This document shows, one piece after another, positions 9,432 through 18,942 of a stretch of DNA of 64,000 nt. Numbering within the stretch: position 1 is the stretch's first letter; each line of letters starts with the position of its first letter. Source of the DNA: Hyphomicrobiales bacterium (GTDB taxonomy: Bacteria > Pseudomonadota > Alphaproteobacteria > Rhizobiales > Rhizobiaceae); assembly GCA_900472605.1 (NCBI GenBank), contig UCJD01000039.1, positions 1 to 64,000 on the forward strand, given 5' to 3'. The notes under the pieces were generated by a model, which was not told the DNA's origin, ran no database searches, and saw nothing but the letters and a program-made list of their open reading frames with translations. The translations under genes and the position numbers were made by a program.

Positions 9432-10532
9432 ATGTCCCGAATTCCTGTATACGAACCCCAACTTGGGGGTAATGTGTCCACATACGTCAACGAATGTCTT
9501 ACTTCGGGATGGATCTCGTCGCGAGGACAATTTATAGCTCGCTTTGAGGACGCTTTCGCCGGTTATGTTGGGTGCGAATCAGCTACCACAGTCGCCAACG
9601 GTACCGTTGCAATACACCTGGCTCTAGAAGCCCTGGGCATCGGTCCTGGTGACGAGGTTATCGTCCCTAGTTTCACCTACATTGCGTCCGTGAACACGAT
9701 CATTCAAACCGGTGCGACGCCCGTTTTTGTCGATTCGATTGACCAGACCCTTCAAGTTGATCCAAGCTTGGTAGAGTCCGCGATTACTGACCGAACGAAG
9801 GCTGTGTTGATCGTACACCTGTACGGCCATCCATGTGATATGGACCGACTTACAGAGATATGCCGGAAACAAAAGCTTTTCTTAATCGAAGATTGCGCCG
9901 AGGCGTTCGGTAGCATGTGGAACGGTAAACACGTGGGTACGTTCGGCGATGCCGCCACATTCAGCTTTTTCGGGAACAAAACGATTACAACTGGCGAAGG
10001 CGGCATTGTATTAGCGAGAGATGCAGCGGTTATGGATAGGTGCCGGAGCTTGAAAAGCCAAGGCGTTTCCAAAACACGTGAATACTGGCACGACATGCTC
10101 GCTTACAATTACCGTATGACGAACATTCAAGCGGCAATTGGGCTGGCGCAGCTTGAACTCGCAGATGGCTTTTTGCGTCGTAAAGCGGAAGTTGCAGCTT
10201 TTTACGCCGAGGAGCTTGCGGGATTGCCTGCTCGTATGCATGGCCCTGTGGGCAATGTCACGCACTCATACTGGATGTGCTCGCTGATATTGGATGATGC
10301 GAACAAGCGTGACCATCTTCGACGGTTCTTGCACGAGCAGGATATCGAGACCCGGCCATTTTTTCCGATGGCGCATAAAATGCCACACTGTCGCACAAGC
10401 CAAGTGTTGCCGATCGGTGAGAGTTTGAGTGAAAGAGGTCTCAATCTGCCGAGTTTTCCGGCACTGACGGATGCCCAGCTAGCTCAAATTTGCAGTTCAG
10501 TTCGCTCTTTCTTCCTTAATTTCGAAGGCTAA
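9432..10532 (+). CDS. per: GDP-perosamine synthase (DegT/DnrJ/EryC1/StrS aminotransferase)
   Basis: A 366 aa PLP-dependent sugar aminotransferase. The Schiff-base lysine is in SFFGNKTITTGEGG, the pattern of perosamine synthases. VPSFTYIASVNTI and EDCAEAFGS are also family motifs. Placed directly after gmd, it most likely aminates GDP-4-keto-6-deoxymannose to GDP-perosamine, as in the Brucella and Caulobacter O-antigen pathways. Other sugar aminotransferases of this family share these motifs, so the product call leans on context. Confidence 0.87.
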   Translation: MSRIPVYEPQLGGNVSTYVNECLTSGWISSRGQFIARFEDAFAGYVGCESATTVANGTVAIHLALEALGIGPGDEVIVPSFTYIASVNTIIQTGATPVFVDSIDQTLQVDPSLVESAITDRTKAVLIVHLYGHPCDMDRLTEICRKQKLFLIEDCAEAFGSMWNGKHVGTFGDAATFSFFGNKTITTGEGGIVLARDAAVMDRCRSLKSQGVSKTREYWHDMLAYNYRMTNIQAAIGLAQLELADGFLRRKAEVAAFYAEELAGLPARMHGPVGNVTHSYWMCSLILDDANKRDHLRRFLHEQDIETRPFFPMAHKMPHCRTSQVLPIGESLSERGLNLPSFPALTDAQLAQICSSVRSFFLNFEG

Positions 10533-10535
10533 TGT

Positions 10536-11330
10536 GTGGAGCAGCCGTTGTTTGAGTATGCAAAAGGAGTGTGGGGAGCTCGATATTTCTGGGTTCACCT
10601 CACAATGTCTGATTTACGCGCGCGCTGGAGGAGATCATTCTTTGGAATCCTCTGGTCGATGTTGCAGCCATTGGGTTTGACTATTCTAATCTCAATAGTT
10701 TTTAGCCGGATTTTTAAGTCTTCATTCACCGAGTACGCGCCTTACATTTTGTCGGGTGTGATTATTTGGGAGTATATAGTCTTTAATGTAGCTGGTGGAG
10801 CTTTGGCGTTTGTCCAAGCCGATGCTTACATTAAGCAAACAAGACATCCCCTCGCGATCTACACTTTGCGAAACGTTTTATCCGGATTGGTGATTTTGTC
10901 CTTAGCGGGTATCAGCTTAATTGGCTGGACTTTAGCTGTCATGCCACAAAATTTGGGATGGAGTTGGGTAGCAATCCCAACGATTTTCCCTCTACTTGCA
11001 TTCATTATATGGCCGTGGGCGACAATAATGGCTTACTTTTCGGTCCGATTTAGAGACTTACCCCATGCCCTTGGGTTGCTGCTACAAGCGATATGGTTTG
11101 TGTCACCGGTTTACTTTGAGCCTTCAGTCTTTCGCAACGGTAACTTACACGCTTTGCTTGACTTCAATCCAATTTTTCATTTGCTGCAGATTGTGCGGGC
11201 TCCCCTCCTTCATGGCGAATGGCCGACCCTCGCCAATTATTGTTGGTGCATTGGCAGTGCGCTATCGCTTTCGGCTATTGCAGTTTTTGTGGGTCGAAGA
11301 GCAGAGAAGCGAGTGATATTTTACCTATGA
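10536..11330 (+). CDS. wzm: polysaccharide ABC exporter, membrane subunit
   Basis: A 264 aa ABC-2-type permease with about six membrane segments. Near the N-terminus it has the family pattern LTMSDLRARWRRSFFGILWS. It starts at GTG 10536, three bases after the per stop. It overlaps wzt by four bases (ATGA), so translation is coupled. It should move undecaprenyl-linked O-polysaccharide across the inner membrane together with the ATPase encoded next. Base composition is more AT-rich than in the flanking plasmid genes. Confidence 0.93.
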   Translation: MEQPLFEYAKGVWGARYFWVHLTMSDLRARWRRSFFGILWSMLQPLGLTILISIVFSRIFKSSFTEYAPYILSGVIIWEYIVFNVAGGALAFVQADAYIKQTRHPLAIYTLRNVLSGLVILSLAGISLIGWTLAVMPQNLGWSWVAIPTIFPLLAFIIWPWATIMAYFSVRFRDLPHALGLLLQAIWFVSPVYFEPSVFRNGNLHALLDFNPIFHLLQIVRAPLLHGEWPTLANYCWCIGSALSLSAIAVFVGRRAEKRVIFYL

Positions 11331-12079
11331 CAAACAGAATTCACTTGGTTGATGTAAATCTACACTACGCATCTGTGGCTTTCAAAGAGAGGTCGCTGAA
11401 GACGATGCTTTCGTCGCTAGCTCGGGGTGGCGGAGGAAGTGCGGTTGCGGATATCCACGCTTTGAAAAAGGTGTCTTTAGACATTGTGCCTGGCGAACGG
11501 GTTGGACTACTTGGCCACAATGGCGCGGGGAAAAGTACATTTCTAAAAATGGTTGCCGGCTTGTATCCTGTTTCGTCAGGCAATCGACATGTAGAGGGTA
11601 CCATTCGATCGCTCTTTGACCTAAGTCTCGGCTTTGAACCCGACGCCACAGGCCGCGAAAATATCCTCTATCGTGGTCTCCTCTTAGGGCTCACGCCGAA
11701 ATTCATGAAATCGATCGAAAAAGAGATAGTTGAGTTCGCAGATATTGGTGAATTCATCGACTATCCAATCAAAACCTACTCAGCGGGAATGCAGGTTCGT
11801 CTGGCATTCGCGATCTCGACCGCGGTTGGTGGGGACATTCTCTTGCTCGATGAAGTGATTGGAGCGGGCGATGCGAATTTTATGATTAAAGCTCGGAAGA
11901 GAATTATGGCACTAGTTGAGCGCGCCGAAATCCTGATATTGGCCTCTCATGATATGGCAACTCTAGAATCGGTCTGTCCGCGCGGAGTGGTGTTTCACCA
12001 CGGCGAGATTCGTTTCGATGGTCCTATGCCTAACGCGATAAGTGCCTATAAGCGATTGAACGGACTTCCAGATGCCTGA
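11327..12079 (+). CDS. wzt: polysaccharide ABC exporter, ATPase subunit
   Basis: 250 aa from the ATG at 11327 that overlaps the wzm stop. Walker A is GHNGAGKST, the signature region KTYSAGMQVRLAFAIS, Walker B ILLLDEVIGAGD, and the switch histidine is in LASHDMATLES. The length equals the nucleotide-binding domain alone. There is no C-terminal carbohydrate-binding domain of the E. coli O9a kind, so export should not depend on recognising a capped non-reducing end. It overlaps the next gene by eight bases. Confidence 0.93.
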   Translation: MTNRIHLVDVNLHYASVAFKERSLKTMLSSLARGGGGSAVADIHALKKVSLDIVPGERVGLLGHNGAGKSTFLKMVAGLYPVSSGNRHVEGTIRSLFDLSLGFEPDATGRENILYRGLLLGLTPKFMKSIEKEIVEFADIGEFIDYPIKTYSAGMQVRLAFAISTAVGGDILLLDEVIGAGDANFMIKARKRIMALVERAEILILASHDMATLESVCPRGVVFHHGEIRFDGPMPNAISAYKRLNGLPDA

Positions 12080-14351
12080 GAGGATGCGTGTGTTGTGGCT
12101 CCTGAACCACAGAACACTCCGTAAATTCGAATTGGATCAGATTAGGAGTGTGGGCATCGATGAGATTTTCACACCAAAGAGTTTCCCATACGATGAGGGA
12201 AATATGTCTGCTGACGTGGATTATTCACACGATCAGACGCTGACTATTCCTGAGCCAGAACTCCATATTCTCAATTCACAAAATTGGTATGAAAATCCAA
12301 GCCGTGAGGCATGGGAAATTGCCAATAAATACTTTCAGGTTGCTTTTATCGGTTTCTTCCCTGAACAAATAAGGTCAACCGCATCGCAATTCTCAGGTAC
12401 AATTATTCTTCGAGCATTTGGGCTTTCAAACGGTCTGAGCTACTCGCAGTTACTTCGTTCCCACCTTGGTCACAGGGCGTTCACCAATTTAGAGCGCCTG
12501 GAACAGAGGTTCTGGTTCGGCGCTGGCTACGATCATCTCAGCGAAATTGAAGATGCCTTTCTTCAGGAGCGCAATTGTTTTCTACCTGTTGGGCTGGCTG
12601 GATCATTTACCGATCGGTGGACGGGTGATCAGAAAAAGATTCTATTCGTTTGTCCAAGGATTGGGACGTCTCCGTATTATCGTTCGATTTACGAGGATTT
12701 CAAAAGGGATTTCAAAAAATTCGACTACGTTATTGGCGGTGCACAACCAATTCCTGTCAGTGATCGAAACGTCACTGGCTATGTGCCGCGTGCTGCTCAC
12801 GACCGGAGTATGAAAGAATGCGCCGTGATGTTCTACCATTCACGCGAGCGCTATCACGTCCACTACCATCCATTCGAGGCCATACAAGCTGGAATGCCAC
12901 TGGTGTTTATGGCTGGAGGCCTTCTTGACAAATTAGGTGGTGCTCATCAACCTGGCCGGTGTGAGAGCATCGCCGTAGCACAGGAGAAGGTCGGGAGAAT
13001 CCTAAAGGGAGATCGCCACCTCATTGATAGCATCCGCGCATCCCAGCTGGATATGTTGTTGCAGGTAAGTGCTGATTATTGCCAACGTCGCTGGCGAGAC
13101 GGATTCTCGCGAGTGTTGGAATCTGTGGTAGCGCCTCGACAAAAGCCATCGAATCGATTGTCTCGCAGAAAGAAAATTGCGGTTATCGTCCCTGTTAACT
13201 ATCGTGGCGGAACACTTCGCGCGGCGAAATTGCTTGCACAAACTCTGCTGAGAGGAGCTCAACTCGCAGGCGAGAATGTTGACATTGTCTTTGGCCATAT
13301 TGACGACCCGCAGTCATACTCAGCTGGAGACTTTGATGACTTAGATCACCGTATCTCCAGACGGCCGTTCAAATGGCGCGACATGGACGTGGATAGTACG
13401 CAAATCGCGATGAAATTTGCTGGTTTCGAAAAGTGGCAAGCGGACGAGACGGAATATCAAATCCCAGATGATGGAATAAAGCAGTTCTTGGACTGTGATG
13501 GGTGGATTTTCGTGAGCGATCGCGTATTGAAGCCAGTTGTTCCCATTCGCCCTTATTTGTGTGTCGTCTACGATTACTTACAGCGCTACGAGCCGGTGGT
13601 AACACGTGATAGCACCATAGCGTTCATTCAGTTCGCTCAACGCGCCGACAAGGTTCTCGTCACAACAGAATTTACGCGCAGGGACGCTTTGCAATATGCA
13701 GGGGTTTCTCCTAGAAAAGTCAAGTTGGTACCCATGTTGGTTCCAGACTTCAGCGTTCATTCCGTTGCCCGGGAAACGCCGAGTTCACGTCAATTCTTCT
13801 TGTGGCCCACAAATCTTGGCTATCATAAAAATCACCGAAACGCGCTCCAAGCTCTTTTTGACTATTACGTTAAGCTAGAGGGAACGTTCGACTGCGAGAT
13901 CACTGGTGTGAATTCCGCAGAACTCCGTGACATCTTCTCCAATGAACTTAAGGCTTGGTCTAAGGCGGATGTCGAGCATTTAGAAGCTCGTTTGAAATGG
14001 AATGGTGAGCTGTCCGAGGAGGCATATCGCAGCCTTCTGAAAGGCTCACAATTCGTATTTCATCCAACGAAAGTGGACAATGGGACTTTTGCGGTAATAG
14101 AAGCGGCTGCGCTCGGCGTCCCTTCGCTTTCTTCAGACTACCCAGCAATGCGGGAAATCGACCAAAATTTTGATTTACAACTAAATTGGATGGACTCTGC
14201 CGATCCTACTGCAATGGCGCAGAAAATACGTTGGATGGAAGACAATCATCGTAATCTTAAGTTGTCTCTTAGGGAGAGGAAAATTTCGGGCTTGGGTGTG
14301 ACAGACCAAAATGCGCGAAGCTACTGGGAGGCATTAGGCGAATGGCTGTGA
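12072..14351 (+). CDS. large two-part glycosyltransferase, 759 aa
   Basis: Two glycosyltransferase-like halves in one chain. The first, residues 1-360, has GT-B-like features including ERYHVHYHPFEAIQAGMPLVFMAGG. The second, about 375-759, begins KKIAVIVPVNYRGGTLRAAK and has a clear GT4 donor site, QFVFHPTKVDNGTFAVIEAA followed by LGVPSLSSDYPAMREID. It could add two different linkages, or the first half could be a non-catalytic or acceptor-binding module. It overlaps wzt by eight bases and the next gene by ten, so it belongs to the same operon. Compositionally AT-rich, consistent with horizontal acquisition. Confidence 0.78.
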   Translation: MPERMRVLWLLNHRTLRKFELDQIRSVGIDEIFTPKSFPYDEGNMSADVDYSHDQTLTIPEPELHILNSQNWYENPSREAWEIANKYFQVAFIGFFPEQIRSTASQFSGTIILRAFGLSNGLSYSQLLRSHLGHRAFTNLERLEQRFWFGAGYDHLSEIEDAFLQERNCFLPVGLAGSFTDRWTGDQKKILFVCPRIGTSPYYRSIYEDFKRDFKKFDYVIGGAQPIPVSDRNVTGYVPRAAHDRSMKECAVMFYHSRERYHVHYHPFEAIQAGMPLVFMAGGLLDKLGGAHQPGRCESIAVAQEKVGRILKGDRHLIDSIRASQLDMLLQVSADYCQRRWRDGFSRVLESVVAPRQKPSNRLSRRKKIAVIVPVNYRGGTLRAAKLLAQTLLRGAQLAGENVDIVFGHIDDPQSYSAGDFDDLDHRISRRPFKWRDMDVDSTQIAMKFAGFEKWQADETEYQIPDDGIKQFLDCDGWIFVSDRVLKPVVPIRPYLCVVYDYLQRYEPVVTRDSTIAFIQFAQRADKVLVTTEFTRRDALQYAGVSPRKVKLVPMLVPDFSVHSVARETPSSRQFFLWPTNLGYHKNHRNALQALFDYYVKLEGTFDCEITGVNSAELRDIFSNELKAWSKADVEHLEARLKWNGELSEEAYRSLLKGSQFVFHPTKVDNGTFAVIEAAALGVPSLSSDYPAMREIDQNFDLQLNWMDSADPTAMAQKIRWMEDNHRNLKLSLRERKISGLGVTDQNARSYWEALGEWL

Positions 14352-15988
14352 AACGCTACGGTATATTCCTCGCCTACCCTCCCATGGTTGATCTGCGAAG
14401 CGAAGGCTTAGGACGATATTTGGCATCGTTCCTAAAAGGTGCGTCTGAAAGAAACGACGTTTCATTCACGATCCTATGCCCTAGCTGGTCACGCGAAGGT
14501 TTGGAAGCGCTTTTCGCGAGCGAGCAGGTTTCGTCTTCGTCATTCGAGATAGTTTCGCCGCGCAAAGATCTCTTTTTATTTCGAATGTACACAAAATATG
14601 TAAAGTTTCGGAAGAAGACAGCCAAGGTCGGACCTCGCCGAAGTACACTTGCTAACCTGCAAATCTCCGCCACACGCTGGTTAGAAAATCGGATTTTTGG
14701 CTTGGTTAACGCCAGCTCCATCCTAAGTTTTGGAGCTCAGGCGATATTATTAGCTGCTTTAGGCGTCATTCTGTTGCCGATAGTTCCGCTGTTATCGTTA
14801 TTTGTGGCCGCGCTTATGATTAGGAGGGTAGCGGGAATCGCCTACAGGCGCGCACGTTCTAAGTTAAGCTGGGTGGCTGGTAGGCTTCGACGTTTTGCGC
14901 CGAAAGTCACGAGGGAAGGCTTCTGGTTCTATTTTCACGAGTTACTGAATAAGGCGGAGACTGATCGCTTGGTCAGCATTGCCAATGGGATTTCGACAAT
15001 CGAAGCGTGGTACTGTCCAACTTCGTTTTGGCCAGCATTCAACAACATTTTGGCACCCCGAGTAATGTGCGTTCCGGATGTTGTCTTGTCGGAGTTTCCA
15101 ATTCGCTTTAGCGAAATTGGAGGAAAGAGAATGCTCTCGTCCTTCGAGATGGTAAGCTCTGCTATACGTTCATCCCAAAATTTCATCACGTATAGCAATG
15201 AGGTAAAAAATAGAACTTTGATGTCCATGTATCGAATACCCGAAGAAGCGATTAGCGTAATCCACCATGCGCCAAACTCATTGAAAGAGTATGTGGACTT
15301 CGTAGACACCCAGAATAACGAAGCCGGGACCGATGCGTATTGCAAGAAAAATTTGATTTCCGCAATTGATAAGTCTTTTTTTGGTGATTATCGGCGTGGA
15401 TTTTACAATGAAGACGTAAAGTTTATTTTTTACGCAAGCCAAGTGCGTCCGAATAAAAATGTTCTCACCCTCATAAAGGCTTATGAGTTTCTATTGCGAT
15501 CAAAATTCATTTCTCACAAACTTATTATGACTGGAAATCCATCGGTCATGAAGGAGATTAGAGACTATGTGGAAGAGAGGAATCTCACGTTCGACGTCTT
15601 GTTCTTGACAAGACTGACAGTCACTGAGCTCGCAGCATGTTATAAGCTGGCGGATTTAGCCGTAAATCCCAGCCTGAGCGAGGGGGGGTGCCCCTTCACT
15701 TTCACGGAAGCGGTCTCTGTCGGGACACCAGTTGTCATGGCGGATATAAAGGTCACTGAAGAAGTAATTTCAGACAAGCAAGTCTACGACGGCATGTCAT
15801 TCGATCCCTTCGACTGGAAGGCCCTGGCGGACAAGATCGAGTATGCTCTTGACAATCTTGATATCCTATACGCACAGCAACGCGCGTTCTATGAGGAACA
15901 CCTCATAAAGCGAAACTGGTCAAACGTCGTTGAAGAACACATTTCGGTGTTGGCAAAAATAAGCGAAGCGCACATTAAGGATGGTTGA
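14342..15988 (+). CDS. glycosyltransferase family 4 with an internal membrane hairpin
   Basis: 548 aa, longer than a usual GT4 enzyme (350-420). The N-terminal 110 residues start a GT-B fold (AYPPMVDLRSEGLGRYLASF). Residues about 118-165 form a long hydrophobic stretch that can span the membrane twice. The catalytic C-terminal half has FYASQVRPNKNVLTLIKAYE and SLSEGGCPFTFTEAVSVGTP. It overlaps the upstream gene by ten bases. The hydrophobic insert between the two halves is unusual and may tether the enzyme to the lipid-linked acceptor. Confidence 0.76.
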   Translation: MAVKRYGIFLAYPPMVDLRSEGLGRYLASFLKGASERNDVSFTILCPSWSREGLEALFASEQVSSSSFEIVSPRKDLFLFRMYTKYVKFRKKTAKVGPRRSTLANLQISATRWLENRIFGLVNASSILSFGAQAILLAALGVILLPIVPLLSLFVAALMIRRVAGIAYRRARSKLSWVAGRLRRFAPKVTREGFWFYFHELLNKAETDRLVSIANGISTIEAWYCPTSFWPAFNNILAPRVMCVPDVVLSEFPIRFSEIGGKRMLSSFEMVSSAIRSSQNFITYSNEVKNRTLMSMYRIPEEAISVIHHAPNSLKEYVDFVDTQNNEAGTDAYCKKNLISAIDKSFFGDYRRGFYNEDVKFIFYASQVRPNKNVLTLIKAYEFLLRSKFISHKLIMTGNPSVMKEIRDYVEERNLTFDVLFLTRLTVTELAACYKLADLAVNPSLSEGGCPFTFTEAVSVGTPVVMADIKVTEEVISDKQVYDGMSFDPFDWKALADKIEYALDNLDILYAQQRAFYEEHLIKRNWSNVVEEHISVLAKISEAHIKDG

Positions 15989-16025
15989 AAGCGCCGTTTA
16001 AAGTGATGGTCGGTGAAAGGTAAAA

Positions 16026-16640
16026 ATGCAAGCGGTACCGATTGGCCTGTATGTGATGGGCTTTGGCGGACACGGGAGAAGTGTCGCAGATGTCGCTGTG
16101 TCTGCCGGCGTGGGCGACATAATATTCGTCGACCGTAATGCCAAAGATGGGGAACACTTTGCAGGCTACCCAGCCATACGGGAGATGCCGCGTTCGCTTA
16201 AGAAGCAATGGTGTATGTTCCCCGCAGCCGGGAATAATACGCTAAGGCGTGCTCAAATGGATAGGCCACGAGCCGCCTTGGCGACTATCGTTGCTCCCGA
16301 TGCGGTAATCGGCCTGGACGTAGCTATTCTTGAGGGAAGCCTTGTTGGGCATTGTGGATATGTTGGACCCGGCGCGCGTGTAGGACGCGGAGTTATTCTG
16401 AATACGCGATCAATCGTAGAGCATGAAGTCGTCATTGGCGATTTCACTCATATTTCTGTGAACGCGATCATCGCCGGGCGATGCAAGATCGGCTCCAATG
16501 TTTTTGTCGGCGCTGGTGCCGTGTTGATTGATGGAGTGTCAGTTTGCGACAATGTCATAGTTGGTGCCGGAGCAGTTGTGACATCGCATTTGACTGAATC
16601 TGGAACTTATGTTGGCGTTCCCGCTCGTCGCATCAAGTAA
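16026..16640 (+). CDS. NeuD/PglD-like acyltransferase, probable perosamine N-acetyltransferase
   Basis: 204 aa. A Rossmann-like PglD N-terminal domain (YVMGFGGHGRSVADVAV) is followed by a left-handed beta-helix of hexapeptide repeats: VAPDAVIGLDVAILEGSLVG, RVGRGVILNTRSIVEH, IGSNVFVGAGAVLIDGVSV. The catalytic histidine is probably in the IVEHEVVIGD segment. Relatives acetylate the 4-amino group of nucleotide-linked or lipid-linked sugars. With gmd and per in the same cluster, N-acetylation of perosamine is the simplest reading. An alternative is O-acetylation of another residue. Confidence 0.8.
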   Translation: MQAVPIGLYVMGFGGHGRSVADVAVSAGVGDIIFVDRNAKDGEHFAGYPAIREMPRSLKKQWCMFPAAGNNTLRRAQMDRPRAALATIVAPDAVIGLDVAILEGSLVGHCGYVGPGARVGRGVILNTRSIVEHEVVIGDFTHISVNAIIAGRCKIGSNVFVGAGAVLIDGVSVCDNVIVGAGAVVTSHLTESGTYVGVPARRIK

Positions 16641-16665
16641 AAGCGCCTTCCGCAAAGAAGCTATT

Positions 16666-17769
16666 ATGAAAATTGGAATTGACGCTAGAAATCTCGTCCC
16701 CAAGCTCTCTGGAATCGGACGCTATGTGAGCGAAACCAGCCGCCATTTGATCGAGCTCGGTCATGAGGTCGTGCTATATCTTCCGGAGCCTGAATGGTCG
16801 CGGGAATACATTCCGGCGTCCGCAGTTAAGCGAGTTTCGATGTTTCGGGGGGCGCTCCCACGAATAGTTTGGGGCAACACGGTGTTGCCTAGGCTGGTGA
16901 TTGCAGACCGCTGCGATATTTTTTGGGGGCCAGCCCATCGATTGCCACTTCTAGGTTGGATGGGCATTCCGCAGGTGCTCACACTTCATGATCTAGTTTG
17001 GTATCATGCCGCACAGACAATGCGCGCTCGTGGGTGGATAGGAGAGCGTGCCTTTATGAAACAATCAATAAAGCGAGCAGATCGTATTGTTGCTGTGTCC
17101 TCGGCCACGCGGTCCGATGTTAGTGAGCTGTACCCGTGGACCGTTGGCAAAATCGACGTCGTCTATCCTGGCTTGACTCCATTGGCGCGGGCTCCAGATC
17201 CCGATGCCCTCGCGAAATTTGCGATTGATCGACCATTCGTATTGTTCGTTGGCACGCTTGAGCCACGGAAGAATCTTTCGAACTTATTAAAGGCGTTTGC
17301 TCTTCTCCCGGAAGCGGTAGGCTCTCAATTCCTGCTGATAATCGCGGGGGGGCAGGGATGGGGACGCGACGACCTTGTGTCCGAGATTGGGAAACTAGGC
17401 CTCACTTCAAGAGTGCGCCTGACAGGATTTATTTCAGACCCCGAGCTCGCTACGCTTTACCAAACCGCGAGATTTCTAGCGATGCCTTCACAATATGAAG
17501 GTTTTGGGCTTCCACTGATCGAAGCAAATGCCGCTGGAATCCCAACGCTTACGTCAAATGTCTCATCAATGCCCGAGGTCGGTGGGGAAGCAGCACTGCT
17601 TATTGACCCGCGCAGCGTGGAATCTATTTCGTTTGGAATGGCGCAGCTCATGACGGATGAGGCGTTATATATTCGTTTAAGTTGCGCCGCTAAAGCCAAC
17701 GCGGCAAGGTTTAGCTGGAAGAAGAGTGCTGTAGAACTCTCTGAGGTGTTCGCTCGAACATGCAATTGA
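16666..17769 (+). CDS. glycosyltransferase family 4 (mannosyl/perosaminyl type)
   Basis: 367 aa from ATG 16666, where the family N-terminus MKIGIDARNLVPKLSGIGRY begins. The open frame extends upstream into the acetyltransferase gene but that part is not needed. The donor-binding region reads FLAMPSQYEGFGLPLIEANA and then AGIPTLTSNVSSMPEVGGEA; LFVGTLEPRKNLSNLLKAF opens the C-terminal domain. This pattern is frequent in O-antigen mannosyl- and rhamnosyltransferases. It is the last plus-strand gene of the polysaccharide set and converges on the FkbM gene. Confidence 0.88.
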   Translation: MKIGIDARNLVPKLSGIGRYVSETSRHLIELGHEVVLYLPEPEWSREYIPASAVKRVSMFRGALPRIVWGNTVLPRLVIADRCDIFWGPAHRLPLLGWMGIPQVLTLHDLVWYHAAQTMRARGWIGERAFMKQSIKRADRIVAVSSATRSDVSELYPWTVGKIDVVYPGLTPLARAPDPDALAKFAIDRPFVLFVGTLEPRKNLSNLLKAFALLPEAVGSQFLLIIAGGQGWGRDDLVSEIGKLGLTSRVRLTGFISDPELATLYQTARFLAMPSQYEGFGLPLIEANAAGIPTLTSNVSSMPEVGGEAALLIDPRSVESISFGMAQLMTDEALYIRLSCAAKANAARFSWKKSAVELSEVFARTCN

Positions 17770-17913
17770 ACGAGTCGTAAAAGTATTCGCCATTTAATGC
17801 GAAGCGAACTTCTGCCTTCAGCTCGATGCTCGTTTTGCGTCACACTGCTTTAAAGCATCTAAAAGCCCCCTCCGGTGAACTCATCTAACTCCTGGCCAGA
17901 ACATCGACGGTCG

Positions 17914-18714
17914 TTAGCCTCGACCAAGCATTTCCTTCAAAGCACGGAGAGGAGCGGTTAATTTCCAGCTAGTGGATAACTTTATGTCCGCGATCTCCTG
18001 ATTTAAGCGGGTCACATCTGCAGAAGTCGAGCTCCTCTCCGACCTTGATTGGCTTTGCCTGAAAGCAAAAAGCGGCAACATGTCTCGGCGCACAAAGAAC
18101 GCATTTGCGTGTGAAGTGATATCGTACTCATACCCAAGTTGCGACAGCTCCGACCGTACTCGGTCGAATCCTACGTGACCAAATTCCACACACAACACTT
18201 GTGGAAGGACGCTGCTTCCTCTCATTCCAGCCAACACAGCGAGTTCATGCCCTTCAACATCAAGGACCATTAGATCTATTGATTTCAGCTCCGTTCTAAG
18301 GAGAAAGTCGGCCCACGAAATGACATTGACCTCGATCTCATGGATTACACATCCGCTCGCAAGCAATGCTTCTTTCGTCGTAGCATCGTGTTTGATTGCC
18401 CCGATTGTGGTCTCGTTACCAAATTGCGGATGCTCAACCGCCTGAAATTTGACTGTTCGGGTACTGTCCGATAGCCCGACATTTAAGTTGGTACTCGACG
18501 GTCGGTTCATTTCGAGTTTATCAAAGATACGGGGAACTGGTTCGAGGTTGATCCCTGTCCAACCCATCGTTTCTTCAAAAAACTTACAAGAGCATTCTGT
18601 TTGACCATCGAATGCGCCACATTCTACAAAAATACCGTTTATGTGAATGTCCGGAAAATAACGATTGAAAATAAACTCGTCTACCGGAGTTTCAAACTGC
18701 CCATAAAACTTCAT
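17914..18714 (-). CDS. FkbM-family SAM-dependent methyltransferase
   Basis: 266 aa. The SAM-binding start reads NGIFVECGAFDGQTECSCKFF, followed by the FkbM pattern TGINLEPVPRIFDKL and the DLMVLDVEGHELAVLAGM motif that defines the family. The C-terminal tail ends with SWKLTAPLRALKEMLGRG, a basic amphipathic tail often appended to glycan-modifying enzymes. Opposite in strand to the polysaccharide operon but adjacent to it, it probably O-methylates a sugar of the polymer, perhaps as a chain cap. That role is inferred from context. Confidence 0.84.
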   Translation of the reverse strand: MKFYGQFETPVDEFIFNRYFPDIHINGIFVECGAFDGQTECSCKFFEETMGWTGINLEPVPRIFDKLEMNRPSSTNLNVGLSDSTRTVKFQAVEHPQFGNETTIGAIKHDATTKEALLASGCVIHEIEVNVISWADFLLRTELKSIDLMVLDVEGHELAVLAGMRGSSVLPQVLCVEFGHVGFDRVRSELSQLGYEYDITSHANAFFVRRDMLPLFAFRQSQSRSERSSTSADVTRLNQEIADIKLSTSWKLTAPLRALKEMLGRG

Positions 18715-18942
18715 AAAAAATCTCCAGAACCAAATGTTACACTGTTCGATTTTAGCGTGCTTGCTCTTTCATTTCTACCTCCGCAATTGAACCCGTCCAC
18801 AGCGCATCGACCGAGCGAATTGATAAGCATGGTACCACGCCTCCAACGGATTCGCGACAGAACTGCTATCATGACCTGCCACGGAGAATTTCCTCCAAAG
18901 TGGATTAGAGGCTGGCATGTTAAAGGACGGACGAATGAGTAG

